A stretch of DNA of 24,358 nucleotides from an uncultured Lachnospiraceae bacterium (GTDB taxonomy: Bacteria > Bacillota > Clostridia > Lachnospirales > Lachnospiraceae). Shown piece after piece: positions 22,712 to 24,358 of this stretch. Numbering within the stretch: the stretch's first letter is position 1; each line of letters starts with the position of its first letter. The notes beneath the pieces were generated by a model. The model did no database searches. It saw only the letters and a program-made list of their open reading frames with translations, and was not told the DNA's origin. The position numbers were made by a program, and so were the translations under genes. The stretch is from the NCBI GenBank assembly GCA_910588535.1, contig CAJUOO010000011.1:1-24358 (forward strand), given 5' to 3'.

Positions 22712-22887
22712 ACTGGAAGGGTCTGCCTAGAGAACAGCCTGTAGTTCTTTGCTACATTGTTTTCGCTCAATTGAGAGAGTAGATAAATAAACTACCTATG
22801 GCCCTCAACACGTATTTCGCTTCTCGATGAGCGAGGGTGAAATGACAAAGGACCATAGGTATCTCCCAGTATGGACCGTCCTCGGCA
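22712..22887 (+). repeat. Repeat element D: diverged member of the palindromic family
   Basis: The left half follows the order of element A: CTGGAAGGGTCTGCCT, then GAACAGCCTGTAGTTCTTTG and TTTTCGCTCAATTGAG, against CTGGAAAGATCCG, GAACTGCCTGTGGTCCTCCG and CTCTCGCTTAGTGA in A. The right half contains a nested palindrome, TACCTATGG (22793-22801) with CCATAGGTA (22853-22861), enclosing TTTCGCTTCTCGATGAGCGA and GGGTGAAATGAC. The outermost arms are imperfect. It fills the gap between the luxE start and the DUF362 stop and holds no coding frame. Confidence 0.55.
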
Positions 22888-22932
22888 ATAATTTTGTAGT
22901 CAGTTTTCTATGTTGATAAAATATTTTTTATA

Positions 22933-23799
22933 CTAATCTAGTGTCACCAGTTCGTATTCTCTCACACCATAGCCCAATGCCGCGGCAGCTTCTATGGTCA
23001 ACACGCCATTTCTGGATTCAATTCGCTCTACCAAATGGTCTCTGCCCGGATCATCGGAGGCATAAACCAAGTCCAAGCATGCCTGATCGATCGCCACTGG
23101 ATCAAGAGATGCCAATATTCCGATATCTTTCATACATGGATCTTCCGCCACAGCACAACAGTCGCAGTCAACAGACATGTTTTTCATCACATTAATGTAG
23201 GCGATATTTCCTTTTAAGTATGTTACTACAGAGGAAGCTGCGTCTGCCATGGCACGCAAGAAAGAATCGTGATCGGAATTCCAGAAATCTGCTGGATCAC
23301 CTACCCCATGTATATATCCTTTTCCGTAGGAGGATGCTACCCCGATAGAAAGCTGCTTGATCGCTCCGCCGTAGCCACCCATCGGATGTCCCTTAAAATG
23401 AGAGAGCACTAGCATAGATTGATAGTTCGCAAGATTTTTCCCCACGAAATTCTTTTTGATCGCTTTTCCTTCTGGAATCTCAAGCTCCATATCTGGCCCC
23501 TCAGCATCCAGCAGATCTACTTTAAAATACTTGCTCCAGCCGTGCTTTTCCAGTGTTTTCAGATGTTTTTCGGTTGTGTTGCGCTCGCCTTCATAAGCAG
23601 TATTACACTCCACCACCGTGCCGCCGACTGCATCAATAACCGGTTTCCAGAAGTCAGGTTTTAGGAAATTTTGATTGCCCACCTCACCAGAATGAAGTTT
23701 GATCGCAACATTTCCGCTTAACTCCTTCCCTAGCGCCCTGTAAAGCTTTAGCACTCCTTCCGGTGTAATCGTTTTTGTAAAATACACTGTTGATTTCAT
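22933..23799 (-). CDS. DUF362 domain protein
   Basis: A 288-residue soluble protein of the DUF362 family. Typical parts are VAIKLHSGEVGNQNFLKPDF (31-50), FKGHPMGGYGGAIKQLSIGV (135-154), and a cysteine cluster C212, C214, C215 with C222 in DCDCCAVAEDPCMKDIG, followed by ASLDPVAIDQACLDLV. Relatives are often called iron-sulfur cluster-binding proteins; some have an added ferredoxin domain, absent here, so the four cysteines could hold a metal or cluster. The biochemical role is not settled. An AGGAGG site lies 11 bases before the ATG. It is on the same strand as luxE-luxC but separated from them by element D. Confidence 0.85.
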   Translation of the reverse strand: MKSTVYFTKTITPEGVLKLYRALGKELSGNVAIKLHSGEVGNQNFLKPDFWKPVIDAVGGTVVECNTAYEGERNTTEKHLKTLEKHGWSKYFKVDLLDAEGPDMELEIPEGKAIKKNFVGKNLANYQSMLVLSHFKGHPMGGYGGAIKQLSIGVASSYGKGYIHGVGDPADFWNSDHDSFLRAMADAASSVVTYLKGNIAYINVMKNMSVDCDCCAVAEDPCMKDIGILASLDPVAIDQACLDLVYASDDPGRDHLVERIESRNGVLTIEAAAALGYGVREYELVTLD

Positions 23800-23841
23800 A
23801 ATACTACGCGCCTCCTAATTAATTTATTTCGTGCTTTTTCT

Positions 23842-23870
23842 ATCTTATACTATTTTTACAGAATGTGCAA
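23842..23870 (-). promoter_or_regulatory. Promoter of the DUF362 gene
   Basis: Minus strand: -35 TTGCAC (23865-23870), 17-base spacer, -10 TAAGAT (23842-23847), about 43 bases before the ATG. Confidence 0.5.
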
Positions 23871-23993
23871 GGGTGGGAATATGTAGTAGGCTATATCATT
23901 CATTAAATTTTTACTTTTGCATTGTATATTTTATTTAGAATGATCCTATTGGTTTATATTTTTTCAAAAGTGAACGGATAATATAAAAACTGC

Positions 23994-24021
23994 ATTTGCC
24001 TATAACCCAAATTGGGCAAAT
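23994..24021. other. Intergenic stem-loop upstream of the riboswitch promoter
   Basis: ATTTGCC (23994-24000) pairs with GGCAAAT (24015-24021); an alternative inner hairpin CCCAA-A-TTGGG competes with it. It lies between two divergent promoters. It could be an operator or a remnant; no T tract. Confidence 0.3.
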
Positions 24022-24062
24022 AAAGCAGATCATTAAAATCATGATTATCCAAAAAATATTGC

Positions 24063-24091
24063 TTGACTCATTTATAAAAATAGTGTATATA
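24063..24091 (+). promoter_or_regulatory. Promoter of the SAM riboswitch transcript
   Basis: -35 TTGACT (24063-24068), 17-base spacer, -10 TATATA (24086-24091). The start point would be near 24098, 30 bases before the riboswitch P1 helix. Confidence 0.75.
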
Positions 24092-24127
24092 TAAGATATA
24101 AGAAAAGTTCATATTTGATTATATTCC

Positions 24128-24234
24128 CTTATTCAGAGTGATGGAGATACAAAGGATCTGTGAAGTCACGGCAACCCCTGTTGAGGAAGGTGCCAACCTG
24201 AGCGGTATATGCCTATGGCAAATCGAACAATAAG
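24128..24234 (+). ncRNA. SAM-I (S-box) riboswitch
   Basis: The aptamer core is clear: P1 CTTATT (24128-24133) with AATAAG (24229-24234), CAGAGTGATGGAG, GAAGTCACGGCAACC, then AAGGTGCCAACCTGAGCGG and the closing ATCGAACAATAAG. These match the S-box consensus (AGAG near P1, GAA...CGGCAACC, GGTGCCAA). On binding S-adenosylmethionine it should favour the terminator just downstream and switch off the following gene, which lies beyond the window end and is expected to be a methionine or SAM biosynthesis or uptake gene. Confidence 0.93.
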
Positions 24235-24280
24235 TGGATTTGATACGTAATATCGAGTCCATTTAGGTGGACTTTTTTTT
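24235..24280 (+). terminator. Riboswitch expression platform: terminator and antiterminator
   Basis: The terminator is AGTCCA (24256-24261), loop, TGGACT (24268-24273), then eight T. The antiterminator TGGATTTGATA (24235-24245) can pair along 11 positions (two G-T) with TATCGAGTCCA (24251-24261), which includes the terminator's 5' arm. The 5' part of the antiterminator can also extend P1, giving the usual mutually exclusive folds: SAM bound means OFF. Confidence 0.88.
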
Positions 24281-24282
24281 AT

Positions 24283-24333
24283 GCGCAGGGACGCATAAGG
24301 AAATAAGCAGCAGAAGCTGCAAGCGTCCCGCGC
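24283..24333 (+). other. GC-rich stem-loop after the riboswitch terminator
   Basis: GCGC-A-GGGACGC (24283-24294) pairs with GCGTCCC-GCGC (24323-24333): 11 base pairs with one bulged A. Inside is a second stem, GCAGC-AGAA-GCTGC (24307-24320). GC content jumps compared with the surrounding AT-rich DNA. No coding frame is evident before the window ends. I do not recognise a known RNA family. Confidence 0.5.
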
Positions 24334-24358
24334 GGCGAGCCGGGGAAAAGGTCGTTCC

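Overview
The window reads as low-GC Firmicutes DNA, most likely a gut clostridium of the Lachnospiraceae type. This is inferred from AT-rich promoters with good TTGACA/TATAAT boxes, strong AGGAGG ribosome sites, an S-box (SAM-I) leader with an intrinsic terminator, and family choices such as a YtrA-type GntR/ABC operon, a CadA pump with a separate HMA protein, and DUF362, DUF2130 and LuxC/LuxE proteins. No rRNA, tRNA, CRISPR array, integrase or transposase gene was found. The species cannot be named from sequence alone.

Layout. 1-500 is a graveyard of gene relics (a P-loop kinase start with a damaged Walker A, and a GC-richer coding-like fragment). 498-2600 is one minus-strand operon: GntR repressor, ABC ATPase, ABC-2 permease and a 54-residue DUF6440 protein, behind a promoter whose -10 box lies in a perfect palindrome. 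2698-3251 is a beta-lactamase-fold pseudogene, followed by a 120-bp element with 18-bp inverted ends. 3544-4779 is a DUF2130 coiled-coil/nuclease-like protein. 5366-6590 holds a TetR and an XRE regulator. 6639-8498 is a large (alpha/alpha)6-type 'six-hairpin' protein and 8706-9113 a GNAT acetyltransferase. 9127-13178 is a divergent heavy-metal locus: ArsR-type sensor and AraC regulator on the minus strand, HMA metallochaperone and Zn/Cd/Pb-type P1B ATPase on the plus strand, with a perfect operator-like palindrome at the pump promoter.

13179-15582 is the most unusual part. Two 261-bp direct repeats (about 95% identical), each containing a 144-bp palindrome, bracket an APH-fold kinase gene. 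A third palindrome carries the same core in inverse orientation but with different, perfectly complementary outer arms. A fourth, diverged member lies at 22712-22887. No mobilising enzyme is in the window.

15583-20171 runs on the plus strand: an XRE regulator, a 517-residue protein ending in a pRiA4b-ORF3-like domain, an APH(3')-like kinase, endonuclease IV and an HD-domain phosphohydrolase. 20257-22654 (minus) is a two-gene luxE-luxC acyl reductase module with no luciferase genes. 22933-23799 (minus) is a DUF362 protein. The window ends with a promoter, SAM-I riboswitch and terminator on the plus strand, so a methionine or SAM gene probably follows, and then with an unexplained GC-rich stem-loop.
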